From Labilibacter marinus (GTDB lineage Bacteria > Bacteroidota > Bacteroidia > Bacteroidales > Marinilabiliaceae), in NCBI RefSeq assembly GCF_001659685.2, contig NZ_LXYE02000030.1:103215-167214 (forward strand): 64,000 nucleotides of DNA, read 5' to 3'. Shown here one piece after another: positions 45,219 through 53,836 of the stretch. Below the pieces are notes generated by a model, which had not been told where the DNA came from, did not search any database, and saw nothing but the letters and a program-made list of their open reading frames with translations. Numbering within the stretch: position 1 is the first letter of the stretch; each line of letters opens with the position of its first letter. Made by a program: the position numbers and the translations under genes.

Positions 45219-46079
45219 ATGAGACAACTTAAAATAACAAAGTCAATTACAAATCGCGAGAGTGCTTCTTTAGATAAATATCTACAAGAAATTGGTCGTG
45301 AGGAATTGATATCTGTAGAAGAAGAAGTAGAATTAGCTCAGCGCATTAAAAAAGGCGACCAAATTGCCTTGGAAAAGCTGACAAGAGCTAACTTACGTTT
45401 TGTTGTTTCGGTTGCTAAACAATATCAAAATCAAGGATTAAGCTTACCCGATTTAATTAATGAAGGTAATCTTGGATTGATAAAAGCAGCTGAAAAATTT
45501 GATGAAACACGTGGGTTTAAGTTTATTTCTTATGCAGTATGGTGGATTCGTCAATCTATATTGCAAGCGTTAGCAGAGCAGTCTAGAATTGTACGTTTAC
45601 CTTTGAATCAGGTTGGTTCATTAAATAAGATTAATAAAGCTTATTCAAAGTTTGAGCAGGAAAATGAGCGTAAGCCATCTCCTGAAGAGTTAGCTGATAA
45701 GTTAGAATTACCTGTTGATAAGGTAGCCGATACATTAAGAGTATCTGGACGTCATATCTCAGTTGATGCTCCTTTTGTTGAAGGAGAGGACAATAGTTTA
45801 TTAGATGTATTAGTAAACGGAGATTCTCCAAATGCTGATAAAACTTTAATTAATGAGTCTTTGGCTAGAGAGATTGAGCGTGCATTAGCTACTTTAACTG
45901 AACGTGAATCTGATATCATCAAGTTATTCTTTGGAATTCAAACACAAGAAATGACGCTTGAAGAAATTGGAGAGCGATTTGGATTAACAAGAGAGCGTGT
46001 TCGTCAGATTAAAGAGAAAGCGATTCGTAGATTAAGACATACTTCTAGAAGTAAATTACTGAAGTCGTACTTGGGATAA
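45219..46079 (+). CDS. rpoD: Primary RNA polymerase sigma factor RpoD
   Basis: A 286-residue sigma-70 protein with regions 1.2 ([16 protein letters not shown]), 2 ([37 protein letters not shown]), 3 ([20 protein letters not shown]) and 4 ([35 protein letters not shown]). Region 1.1 is absent, as in the short primary sigma of Bacteroidota that reads TTG/TAnnTTTG promoters. Ends in a strong terminator. Its own promoter fits that consensus. Confidence 0.97.
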   Translation: MRQLKITKSITNRESASLDKYLQEIGREELISVEEEVELAQRIKKGDQIALEKLTRANLRFVVSVAKQYQNQGLSLPDLINEGNLGLIKAAEKFDETRGFKFISYAVWWIRQSILQALAEQSRIVRLPLNQVGSLNKINKAYSKFEQENERKPSPEELADKLELPVDKVADTLRVSGRHISVDAPFVEGEDNSLLDVLVNGDSPNADKTLINESLAREIERALATLTERESDIIKLFFGIQTQEMTLEEIGERFGLTRERVRQIKEKAIRRLRHTSRSKLLKSYLG

Positions 46080-46101
46080 TATTATTTAGTATTATATACT
46101 G

Positions 46102-46131
46102 AGGCCATCTATTTATAGATGGCCTTTTTTT
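46102..46131 (+). terminator. Rho-independent terminator after rpoD
   Basis: AGGCCATCTA pairs with TAGATGGCCT around a four-base loop, followed by seven T. Confidence 0.9.
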
Positions 46132-46270
46132 GTGCATTATTTTGTTTATAAATATTATTATTAATTAGCATATTTTTTCATTTAGCTTAAGTAACTTGTG
46201 CCATGTAAATATTATTATCAATAATACCACCATATTGATAAGCCAATTTTTAATCCTACAACTACTTAAG

Positions 46271-47128
46271 ATGATGGAAACTAATGTTCTAGAGTTATCC
46301 TTGCAAGACCTTATCATGGTTACTAAACCATATAATATTTTAGAGGATATTAAAACAGATGAGGAAGGCAATGTTATTGCCAGTGTGAAAAATGAATATT
46401 TAATGAAGCAGGAAAGTGGTCCTATGCAATGTTCGGAGTTTGGTAGACATGCAGCTATATTAGGATCAATGCTTTTGGCCAAAAATAATACTCGTCAAGA
46501 AAAACACTACTATCTTGCCATAAAAGCAGACTTAACCAGAAACCATTTAGAAGTTTATGAGAATGAAGAATTCACAATAAAAGTGTCGCCAATTTCTCAA
46601 ACCAAAAGGGCTGGGAGTGTTTATGGTGAATTATTTGATTCAAACGATAATGTGTTATTTACAGCGGAGGTTGGGTATATGGTTTTAAACCGTACTACTT
46701 TTCAGCGCTTAAATGCGAATAACAAGATTGAAAATATCCTCTCACAAGAAATTAGCCCGTATAAAGTAAGAAAAAGGTTGAGAAACGTTTTCGTTGATGA
46801 AAATAAAATATCAGCTACTTACGGAGTGGTTAATAGCAGTGAGTGCGAAGGTCATTTTGAAAATTACCCTTGTTTACCTGTTGCTATTGTAGGTGGATTA
46901 TTTGGTGATTTAGCTGTTAATTTATTGGAGCATGTAACTGGTTGCCATCAGATGATTGATAAAAGTGCAGTGATAAATGCAAAACGATTGGCTTTTGCAG
47001 GAGAATTTGTTCACTTTGAAGGTAAGCTATTAGAGCAAAAGGAAGATAATACTATTGTTATGTTTGCGCAAGCTTTTGTTGGAGATGAAGTTATTGCTGA
47101 TGTAACCACCGAAGTAGTAGGAGTGTAA
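46271..47128 (+). CDS. Double-hotdog-fold protein, FabA/FabZ-like second half
   Basis: A 285-residue protein; I choose the ATG at 46271, because the 25 codons that could precede it add only a hydrophobic run with no conserved look. The C-terminal half has GHFENYPCLPVAIVGGLFGD, which resembles the FabA/FabZ GHFPxxPxMPG motif including the His, and ends in a typical hotdog strand (HFEGKLLEQKEDNTIVMFAQ). The N-terminal half looks like a second hotdog (KHYYLAIKADLTRNHLEV, SVYGELFDSNDNVLFTAEVG). It could be an acyl-ACP/CoA dehydratase or a non-catalytic acyl-binding relative. Substrate unknown. Confidence 0.6.
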   Translation: MMETNVLELSLQDLIMVTKPYNILEDIKTDEEGNVIASVKNEYLMKQESGPMQCSEFGRHAAILGSMLLAKNNTRQEKHYYLAIKADLTRNHLEVYENEEFTIKVSPISQTKRAGSVYGELFDSNDNVLFTAEVGYMVLNRTTFQRLNANNKIENILSQEISPYKVRKRLRNVFVDENKISATYGVVNSSECEGHFENYPCLPVAIVGGLFGDLAVNLLEHVTGCHQMIDKSAVINAKRLAFAGEFVHFEGKLLEQKEDNTIVMFAQAFVGDEVIADVTTEVVGV

Positions 47129-47152
47129 CTAAAGAGATTTTATAATATACAA

Positions 47153-47188
47153 AAAGACCGATTCAAATGCTGAATCGGTCTTTTTTTT
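47153..47188. terminator. Strong terminator between hotdog gene and receptor module A
   Basis: AAAGACCGATTCA pairs with TGAATCGGTCTTT around a five-base loop, flanked by A-run and T-run so it can serve both convergent transcripts. Confidence 0.9.
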
Positions 47189-47205
47189 GATGCTTTTGTT
47201 ATTGC

Positions 47206-49671
47206 TTAAAAGTTAATATTAAAACCTGCTAAGTACAGTGCTCCAATTTTATCCATGAACACATATTCTTGCGATTCATTATTTAATAAGTTTCTAGCGT
47301 TTACAAATAAATCAATGTTTTCATTAATAGAGTAATTCACTTTAGTATTTACAATAAACTTGCTATCTATATTTCCTGAATATTCCATCTCCTGTTTAAC
47401 ACCAGCTTCAATTAGGCCAGCTCTTCTTGGATCATTTTCATACTGTGAGTACAAGTAATATTTATCGTAATAATAACCTTGCGCTGTAATAGCTAATTTT
47501 TCAATGGGTTTGTAAGTTAAGGATAGGCTTCCCCAAAATGAAGGCATGGCTTCGTTTTTCTCATTATCTAAAACTTCAATTTGTTTTAATACGCCAAGTT
47601 CATCCAACGCTCCTTCAAGCGCAAGATTTTCTCCTTGTTGCAAGGAAGAAGTATAAGTGACAGGCGTTCCTCCAAGAATCTTAGGTAAATCGTTAGGTAA
47701 GTTGGCTGCAACTATTCCTGAAAGTTCTCCACCTTGTAAAGTAGCTATCTGATCTCTATTGGCATCTGTGAAGTTATTAACCTTTGTTTGCTGCCAGTTT
47801 AGGTGTGCTTTTAGTTGTAGTTTTTTGGATACAACCATTTCTGCAGATACGCTTAATCCAAGCTGTTTGCTATCGAAATCCAATGCACGATGCGAAGTGT
47901 ATAGTGTTTGAGAGCCTATTGGTACCTCTTCTGTAAAATCAAAATCTGTAACTGTATACCCTAAACTATCAGGCATTAAAGCGCTAAAGTCTTTAGCTTT
48001 GTTGTAGAATAATTCAAAGTCTAATAATATGTTTTTAGAAGGACGTGTTCTAAAGCCTAATTCAATCATGTCCATTACCATCATGTTTGGATTATTGTTA
48101 AAACCAAAATGTACGTTATCTGGTCCTGGTAAATCTTTTCTGTTCCAATTATAGTTACTGTAAGCGTTAATCATAAATGTGCTTTGATTAGCGCGTGAAT
48201 ATACAGCTCTTACCAAGTTGTTCTCATTTATTTTATAAGATGCAATAAATTGATATGAAGGCATCCATTTATCAGGTACATTATATTTTTCAGAGCGTAA
48301 AGCAGCAACTAATCTCAATTTTTCAATCGGGGTGTAATCAAATCGACCACTAACTGCAAAATTTCTTAAAGCTATTCTATTATTAAAAAAGCCATCTCCA
48401 ATTTCATCAATATGGTTTCTATCATCGTAGTATACCGATTGGTAACTAATTCCAGGACGAAAACTTAATTTATCCCATTTAAATAAATAATCAAGATCTA
48501 CATTGTACTGTTCTGTAGATTGTTGCCATCCTGTTCTTCCTCTACAAAAATCTTGCTCTACATTATTCAAGCTAGTTTGTAGGTTGAACCCATATATGTT
48601 ACCAATTAAGTTCAGAAAATAACCTTCAGAGCTTCGAATGTTATATGGCGTTGGGTTATCTCCAATAGTTGAAGTATTGGCTTGAGATTCTAAATAACCT
48701 CCACTTACATTAAATGATAAGTTTTCATTTGCCACATAATCTAGGTATGCATTTACACCCATTTTATCTTTGGCAATTTCTGATTCATCCATCATTTTAT
48801 AAATATCATCATTACTCCAAGCTTGTGAAGTATTTAACTGGTCATATTTATCTACAGACATAAATTCATCCGCATATATAGCGTAAATCTCATCAGTGTT
48901 CCTGTTTCTTTTTTCCAGTGAGCCAGAAATTCCAGCCGAAAACTTTTCGTTCAATTGTTGGGCTACACTAAAGTCTCCAATGTAGGTGGAAAGTGAACCT
49001 CCTTGAAAATTAGCAGATACTAATGGTGTATCTTTATCGATATCTTTTGTTATTAGATTGATTACACCGTTTACTGCATTAGGGCCGTATAATGCGCTAG
49101 ATGGACCTCTTACAACCTCAATTCTATCTAATTCACCAAGGCTAACAGGCATGGTTTCCCAAAGAATACCGCCCATTCCATAATTAAATACGGGTCTGCC
49201 ATCTATCATTACCAATGTAGTTGTGTTTTCAGCATAAATAAGCATGTTATTCATGGGCATATTTTGCCCACCTCTAATTTGTACATCGTAATTACCATTT
49301 GATTTTTCGCGAACAATAATACCTGGAACCAACCTTAGAGCTTCTTCAATAGATGTTGCTCCTGATGCTTTAATCTCAGTGCTACTCAGTACCGTTGTTG
49401 ATAGGGGAGAGTCGAATAAGCTTTCTTCTGATTTAGATGCAGAAGTAACATCTTTATTTAAAAGCAGTTCGTATAATTCTTCTAAAGATGAGGCTCCAGC
49501 AATGTCCATTAATTTCATCACTTCTTCTAAGTCGTATGCAGATAGTTCTTCAATAGTCATTTGCAAAACTTCCCCTTTGGTTATTTTGCTAACATCTTTT
49601 TTCTCTTGCGCTAACAATGATGATGTAAATATCATCATCAGTAATATTGTAATTATATTTCTTAGTTTCAT
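47206..49671 (-). CDS. TonB-dependent receptor of YfiR-receptor module A
   Basis: An 821-residue receptor with a signal peptide (cut near SLLAQ), an unusual helical N-terminal segment (about 30-75, VLQMTIEELSAYDLEEVMKL, ASSLEELYELLLNKDVTSAS), a plug domain (about 85-210, LVMIDGRPVFNYG, IEVVRGPSSALYGPNAVNGV) and a barrel ending in LAGFNINF. It lacks the carboxypeptidase-like and SusD partners of sugar receptors and resembles cobalamin/siderophore/colicin-type receptors. It starts 11 bases after the YfiR-like gene, so the two are one operon. It differs from modules B and C in the region after the plug (about 235-290), where it is shorter. Ligand unknown. Confidence 0.88.
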   Translation of the reverse strand: MKLRNIITILLMMIFTSSLLAQEKKDVSKITKGEVLQMTIEELSAYDLEEVMKLMDIAGASSLEELYELLLNKDVTSASKSEESLFDSPLSTTVLSSTEIKASGATSIEEALRLVPGIIVREKSNGNYDVQIRGGQNMPMNNMLIYAENTTTLVMIDGRPVFNYGMGGILWETMPVSLGELDRIEVVRGPSSALYGPNAVNGVINLITKDIDKDTPLVSANFQGGSLSTYIGDFSVAQQLNEKFSAGISGSLEKRNRNTDEIYAIYADEFMSVDKYDQLNTSQAWSNDDIYKMMDESEIAKDKMGVNAYLDYVANENLSFNVSGGYLESQANTSTIGDNPTPYNIRSSEGYFLNLIGNIYGFNLQTSLNNVEQDFCRGRTGWQQSTEQYNVDLDYLFKWDKLSFRPGISYQSVYYDDRNHIDEIGDGFFNNRIALRNFAVSGRFDYTPIEKLRLVAALRSEKYNVPDKWMPSYQFIASYKINENNLVRAVYSRANQSTFMINAYSNYNWNRKDLPGPDNVHFGFNNNPNMMVMDMIELGFRTRPSKNILLDFELFYNKAKDFSALMPDSLGYTVTDFDFTEEVPIGSQTLYTSHRALDFDSKQLGLSVSAEMVVSKKLQLKAHLNWQQTKVNNFTDANRDQIATLQGGELSGIVAANLPNDLPKILGGTPVTYTSSLQQGENLALEGALDELGVLKQIEVLDNEKNEAMPSFWGSLSLTYKPIEKLAITAQGYYYDKYYLYSQYENDPRRAGLIEAGVKQEMEYSGNIDSKFIVNTKVNYSINENIDLFVNARNLLNNESQEYVFMDKIGALYLAGFNINF

Positions 49672-49682
49672 AGTAGTCTGGT

Positions 49683-50189
49683 TTATTTAATTTCAATACC
49701 CAATGAAATAAGTTTAGGGTCAACTTTTAATTTTTGCTTTATAATGTTTGCCTTATTTACTTCAAATTTCATTTTTCCACCTTGCATCACATAGTTGATG
49801 CCAGCTCCTTTTTTACAAAGGCCATCTTTATCTGAAACAATTAAGGTTGATTTTCCTGTGAAAAAAGAAGTGACTTTATCTATTTCACCTGATTTTGAAG
49901 GAGGAATATAAAAGATATGGGCATTACCTGCTTCCGAAGGACTTTTGACACTTTTAACAACAATGCTCTTGTTATTAATTTTTCGTGCTGCCGCTAATTT
50001 TTTGAGTTCGGTAATAATTTCGTCGTTACCGTATACTCCTATAACGAATTCGGTTTGGTTGGAAGATGCAGGCCATTCAATGTATTTGGCGAAGTTAAAC
50101 ATGAACAATGCCTTAAACATTGACTGCTGTCCGGGTACTGATATAGTCATAAAAACCAACACCAGTAAAATAAATCCTTTTTTAAGCAT
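49683..50189 (-). CDS. YfiR-family periplasmic protein (DUF4154), module A
   Basis: A 168-residue protein with a signal peptide (cut near SVPGQ) and the DUF4154 pattern: KALFMFNFAKYIEWP, FVIGVYGND, LAAARKINNKSIVV, AHIFYIPPSKSG, TLIVSDKDGLCKKGAGINYV and a final LKVDPKLISLGIEIK. In Pseudomonas YfiR is a periplasmic brake on the diguanylate cyclase YfiN and is sequestered by an outer membrane lipoprotein, YfiB. Only one cysteine is left in the mature part. It comes first in an operon with a TonB-dependent receptor. Family call good; the partner here is unknown. Confidence 0.85.
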   Translation of the reverse strand: MLKKGFILLVLVFMTISVPGQQSMFKALFMFNFAKYIEWPASSNQTEFVIGVYGNDEIITELKKLAAARKINNKSIVVKSVKSPSEAGNAHIFYIPPSKSGEIDKVTSFFTGKSTLIVSDKDGLCKKGAGINYVMQGGKMKFEVNKANIIKQKLKVDPKLISLGIEIK

Positions 50190-50218
50190 AGTTAAAAAGT
50201 TAAAGTTTACAAGCTACG

Positions 50219-50246
50219 TATTCGAATTTAGCTATAAAATGGTTAC
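50219..50246 (-). promoter_or_regulatory. ECF-like promoter element of module A
   Basis: On the minus strand GTAAC (50246-50242), 17 bases, then CGAATA (50224-50219), 30 bases before the yfiR-like start. The same pair of boxes precedes modules B and C. Confidence 0.6.
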
Positions 50247-50458
50247 GAGATAACGCTTAGTATAAATGTGGAAAAAGCTTGTTGATTTTGTGATTAAAAT
50301 GAGGGTGGTGTGTAAAGTGCAGAATATTAGTACGTAAGGCTTTTTGAGGGGAGGGGCTTGGTGAGGTGTAGGTACACTCAAATAATTTATATATTTTGAT
50401 TAAGTGCACTTAAGCTGCGGTAAACGTATGTTTAAATGCGATTAAAATTGAGCTAAAA

Positions 50459-50482
50459 TGGGCGAGAACTATATCTCGCCCA
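50459..50482 (-). terminator. Hairpin after receptor module B
   Basis: TGGGCGAGA pairs perfectly with TCTCGCCCA around a six-base loop. On the minus strand it is followed by TTTTAG. Confidence 0.7.
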
Positions 50483-50500
50483 CAAATATTTATTTTTCTA

Positions 50501-53029
50501 CTATAACTTAAAGTTAAATCCAACCAAAACTAAAGTTGGTGTATTGTCCATGTATGCAAATTCAACAGTCTTATTGTTTAAAATATTTCGTCCGTTTAAA
50601 AACAAGGTTAATTTATCATTTGCTTTATAAGATACTTTTGCATTTAGTAAAAACTTACTATCAATATTTACATCTCCGTATTGATTTTCAAACTTTTGAG
50701 CTCCATAAAAGTATGACTGAGGGAAAATCTCTAGTTTTTTTATTGGTCGATATGTTAAAGACAAACCTCCAAAATAGCTTGGAGTTGATTCGTGTTTGTA
50801 ATCGTTATTAAAGTCTGTAGGATATTCGCTAGATGAAATAGTTTGAACAGGGTTAACTGTTCCTCCTTGTCCCATTTCGTGCAATGCTAGTCCTATAGTT
50901 TGTTCAACAGCTTTACCTACTTGATACTCTATTATATCATCTCGGCTATATGCTAAGTAATTGTCCAGTTTAGTTTGTTGTACTGTAATATGAGCATTAG
51001 CAACCAGCTTTTCAGAAATTACCCAATCAACATTTACACTTGCCCCTAATTGCTTTGATTTAAGTGGCATATTTAAGTAAGTCATGTGAATGGAATCTGG
51101 AATAGCAACTGGTGCATTTGTATCGAATTGACCATTGTCGGCAATGTCTATTGCTGCATCAACAACGTTATAAAAAGTAGCTGATGTGTAATCAGGCATT
51201 AATGCTCCGCCATTCTCTGTTATATTATAAAAACCTTCGATATCGATTAATACATTCTTAGATGGGCGAATTCTATAACCAATTTCAAACATGTCCATTG
51301 TTTTTAATTGGTGATCTTTATCTCCATCAAAATGAATTACATTAGGGTATGGTCGATTAACTACGTTCCAAGAGTAATTTGAATAAGTATTAACTAAAAA
51401 TGCTGATTGATTTGCTCTGGAATATACAGCTCTAAAAATATTATTCTCATTAATCTTATACGATCCCACAAACTGCCACGATCCGTATACATCACTTGGG
51501 TTATTATACTTTTCAGCTCGCAGTGCAGCAACTAACCTTAGCTTTTCAGTAGGTTTATAATCAAGGCGTAAACTTCCTGCCGCTATGTTAACAGTTTGTT
51601 TTGAGTTTAGATATCCTCGTCCAAGTTCTGTTAGGTGTTTTGAATCGTCGTAAGACATAGATTGAAAACTAACTCCTGGACGGATGCTAATTTTCTCAAG
51701 TTTAAGGTTGTATTCTGCTTGACTAGTAAATTGTTGTAAGTCTAATTCAAACCCCTCATTGCCGATAGCGTAGTTTGTAGTTCCTCCATTATAATTGGTT
51801 TGGAAACTAAAATCTTTAATTTTTATGTTTAAATCGGCATAGCCAGTTTTAGAATCTTTTCGTCCATATGATGAAGGCATATCACACATAGTAGAAGTCA
51901 TTACATCCGAATATTGATAACCTCCTGATAAATCTATTGTAGTAGTTTTATTCGGATTAAAACTTACATAAGCATTAACACCCATTTTCTTTTTAGAAAG
52001 TTCTGGGTTCGGATAAGTACTATAGGTATCATATATAGCATATTCATTTGTTCCTTCCGCTGGCCACAAATAATATGGTTTTCCGTCCTTAGGATTTAAT
52101 AATGGTTCATTTCGGGTATATGGATTTAGTAGTTGTAAACGACTCATTTGTTCAGTAGTGTAATAATCACTGCCAACTGCTTTATCATCTCCATCTAACC
52201 AGTAATTAAAGTCTTCAGGACTGCTACCTCCATTGTAAACATAGAGCTCCTCTTTTTCGCGATCTCTAATTTCATAGTTTCCAGTTAATCCAATATTAAG
52301 TTTTTCGTTAAACGATTTTCTAAAGGCAAGATCTCCAATGTAAGTGTTTAAGCTACCTCCTTGCAGATTAGCCGAAACGAGTGGTGAAGAGGAATTAGTC
52401 TTTTTTGTTAAGATATTGATGACACCAGTTACGGCATTAGGGCCATAAAGAGCACTTGAGGGGCCACGTACAACTTCTATTTGTTCAATATCAACGAAGC
52501 TTATTGGTAATGTTTCCCATAATGTAGCGCCATGCGAATAATTGAAAACCGGACGTCCATCAATCATCACAAGAGTGTTAGAATTTTCGGAATATAACAA
52601 CATGTTTTTTCCAGGTATGTTATCGTTTCCTCGAATATGTACATCGTAGGTACCGTTGGTTTTTTCGCGTACGATTAAGCCAGGTACCAAACGAAGTGCT
52701 TCTTCAATTGAAGTTGCTCCTGATGCTATAATTTGCTCTTGCTTTAATACAGTTGTAGAAAGCGGAGAGTCGAATAAACTTTCTTCTGATTTTGAAGCAG
52801 AAGTTACATCTTTATTCAACAATAGTTCATATAGTTCTTCTAATGATGACGCTCCAGTTATATCCATTAATTTCATTACCTCTTCAAGATCATAGGCTGA
52901 CAATTCTTCAATGGTCATTTCTAGTACCTCTGCTTTAGTAATTGAATTAACGTCTTTTTTTTGTTGTGCCAATAATGATGATGTTATACACATCATTATA
53001 AAAAGTGTTATAAGTGCTTTGATTTTCAT
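50501..53029 (-). CDS. TonB-dependent receptor of YfiR-receptor module B
   Basis: An 842-residue receptor closely related to that of module C. Signal peptide (cut near SLLAQ), helical N-terminal extension (VLEMTIEELSAYDLEEVMKL, then GASSLEELYELLLN), plug (LVMIDGRPVFNYSHGATLWE, VRGPSSALYGPNAVTGVINI) and a barrel ending in VLVGFNFKL. After the plug (about 235-310) it has a loop region that differs from C and is longer than in A, which is where extracellular ligand-contacting loops are expected. It starts nine bases after its yfiR-like gene. Ligand unknown. Confidence 0.88.
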   Translation of the reverse strand: MKIKALITLFIMMCITSSLLAQQKKDVNSITKAEVLEMTIEELSAYDLEEVMKLMDITGASSLEELYELLLNKDVTSASKSEESLFDSPLSTTVLKQEQIIASGATSIEEALRLVPGLIVREKTNGTYDVHIRGNDNIPGKNMLLYSENSNTLVMIDGRPVFNYSHGATLWETLPISFVDIEQIEVVRGPSSALYGPNAVTGVINILTKKTNSSSPLVSANLQGGSLNTYIGDLAFRKSFNEKLNIGLTGNYEIRDREKEELYVYNGGSSPEDFNYWLDGDDKAVGSDYYTTEQMSRLQLLNPYTRNEPLLNPKDGKPYYLWPAEGTNEYAIYDTYSTYPNPELSKKKMGVNAYVSFNPNKTTTIDLSGGYQYSDVMTSTMCDMPSSYGRKDSKTGYADLNIKIKDFSFQTNYNGGTTNYAIGNEGFELDLQQFTSQAEYNLKLEKISIRPGVSFQSMSYDDSKHLTELGRGYLNSKQTVNIAAGSLRLDYKPTEKLRLVAALRAEKYNNPSDVYGSWQFVGSYKINENNIFRAVYSRANQSAFLVNTYSNYSWNVVNRPYPNVIHFDGDKDHQLKTMDMFEIGYRIRPSKNVLIDIEGFYNITENGGALMPDYTSATFYNVVDAAIDIADNGQFDTNAPVAIPDSIHMTYLNMPLKSKQLGASVNVDWVISEKLVANAHITVQQTKLDNYLAYSRDDIIEYQVGKAVEQTIGLALHEMGQGGTVNPVQTISSSEYPTDFNNDYKHESTPSYFGGLSLTYRPIKKLEIFPQSYFYGAQKFENQYGDVNIDSKFLLNAKVSYKANDKLTLFLNGRNILNNKTVEFAYMDNTPTLVLVGFNFKL

Positions 53030-53038
53030 AGTATCTGG

Positions 53039-53545
53039 TTATTTGGTTTCAATACCTAAAGAAATTAGTTTAGAATCAACCTTTAGGTTATGTTTTGTAA
53101 TGTTGGTTTTGCTGATTTCAAATTTCATTTTTCCATCTTGAGTCACGTAATTAATGCTAGCACCTTTGCTACATAAGCCATTCTTGTCGGTTACAATTAA
53201 TGTTGATTTTCCTTTGAAAAAAGACGTGACTTTTTCAATATCACCAGACTTCGAAGATGGAATGTAAAAGATGTTTGCGTTTGCTGCCTCAGATGGATTC
53301 TTTACGTTTACTACAACAATGCTTTTACTGTTGATTTTACGTGCCGCAGCTAATTTTTTTAATTCAGGTGTAATATCGTCATTGCCATAAATACCAATCA
53401 CGAATTCGGTTTGGTTGGATGAAGTAGGCCATTCAATGTATTTTGCAAAATTAAACATAAATAGAGCTTTAAACATCGATTGTTGCCCGGGTACTGATAG
53501 CGTAAACAAAAGCAATACCAGTATAATTGAGCCTTTTTTGAACAT
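53039..53545 (-). CDS. YfiR-family periplasmic protein (DUF4154), module B
   Basis: A 168-residue paralogue of the module A and C proteins: signal peptide (cut near SVPGQ), KALFMFNFAKYIEWP, FVIGIYGNDD, LAAARKINSKSIVVV, ANIFYIPSSKSGD, GLCSKGASINYV, and a LISLGIETK end. One cysteine remains in the mature part. It is followed nine bases later by the module B receptor. As with module A, a role as a periplasmic signal carrier between receptor and an inner membrane enzyme is inferred from YfiR of Pseudomonas and not shown. Confidence 0.85.
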   Translation of the reverse strand: MFKKGSIILVLLLFTLSVPGQQSMFKALFMFNFAKYIEWPTSSNQTEFVIGIYGNDDITPELKKLAAARKINSKSIVVVNVKNPSEAANANIFYIPSSKSGDIEKVTSFFKGKSTLIVTDKNGLCSKGASINYVTQDGKMKFEISKTNITKHNLKVDSKLISLGIETK

Positions 53546-53573
53546 AGTATAAAGTATAAGTTAAAAGACCCAT

Positions 53574-53600
53574 TATTCGTAATTATCATAGAATTGTTAC
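53574..53600 (-). promoter_or_regulatory. ECF-like promoter element of module B
   Basis: On the minus strand GTAAC (53600-53596), 16 bases, then CGAATA (53579-53574), 29 bases before the yfiR-like start. Confidence 0.6.
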
Positions 53601-53784
53601 GAAAGTCACTATTCTTTTTCGAATTAATTTGACCAATATTCAAAAGTATTGAATATTGGCTCATGTAAGGTTCGTTTTATCAGGTATTTGTGGATTATAC
53701 TCTTCTTTAGTGGAGGATATGAAAAATAAGAAATTTAATTAATTTTCAAGTTAAAATATTATGTAACTATTTGGTTTGAGGCAA

Positions 53785-53817
53785 TAAAAAAGGGCAGATA
53801 ATTATTTATCTACCCTT
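53785..53817 (-). terminator. Rho-independent terminator after receptor module C
   Basis: On the minus strand AAGGGTAGATAA pairs with TTATCTGCCCTT and is followed by six T. Confidence 0.75.
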
Positions 53818-53836
53818 ATGATTAAATATCTACTTT

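Larger units (their letters stand above)
50190..50500. other. Intermodule region A/B with two palindromes
   Basis: About 310 bases without a gene. Besides the module A promoter and the module B terminator it holds GTGTA-GG-TACAC (50366-50377) and the perfect 14-bp palindrome TTAAGTGCACTTAA (50400-50413), either of which could be an operator. Nothing similar was noticed in the other two spacers. Confidence 0.45.

Noticed and set aside
46196..46270. Longer start for the double-hotdog gene
   Set aside because: The extra 25 residues are a hydrophobic run right after the rpoD terminator zone and lack conservation cues; the ATG at 46271 fits the domain.
50536..50811. Plus-strand frames inside the receptor and yfiR-like genes
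   Set aside because: They are antisense shadows of clear minus-strand genes and show no protein features.
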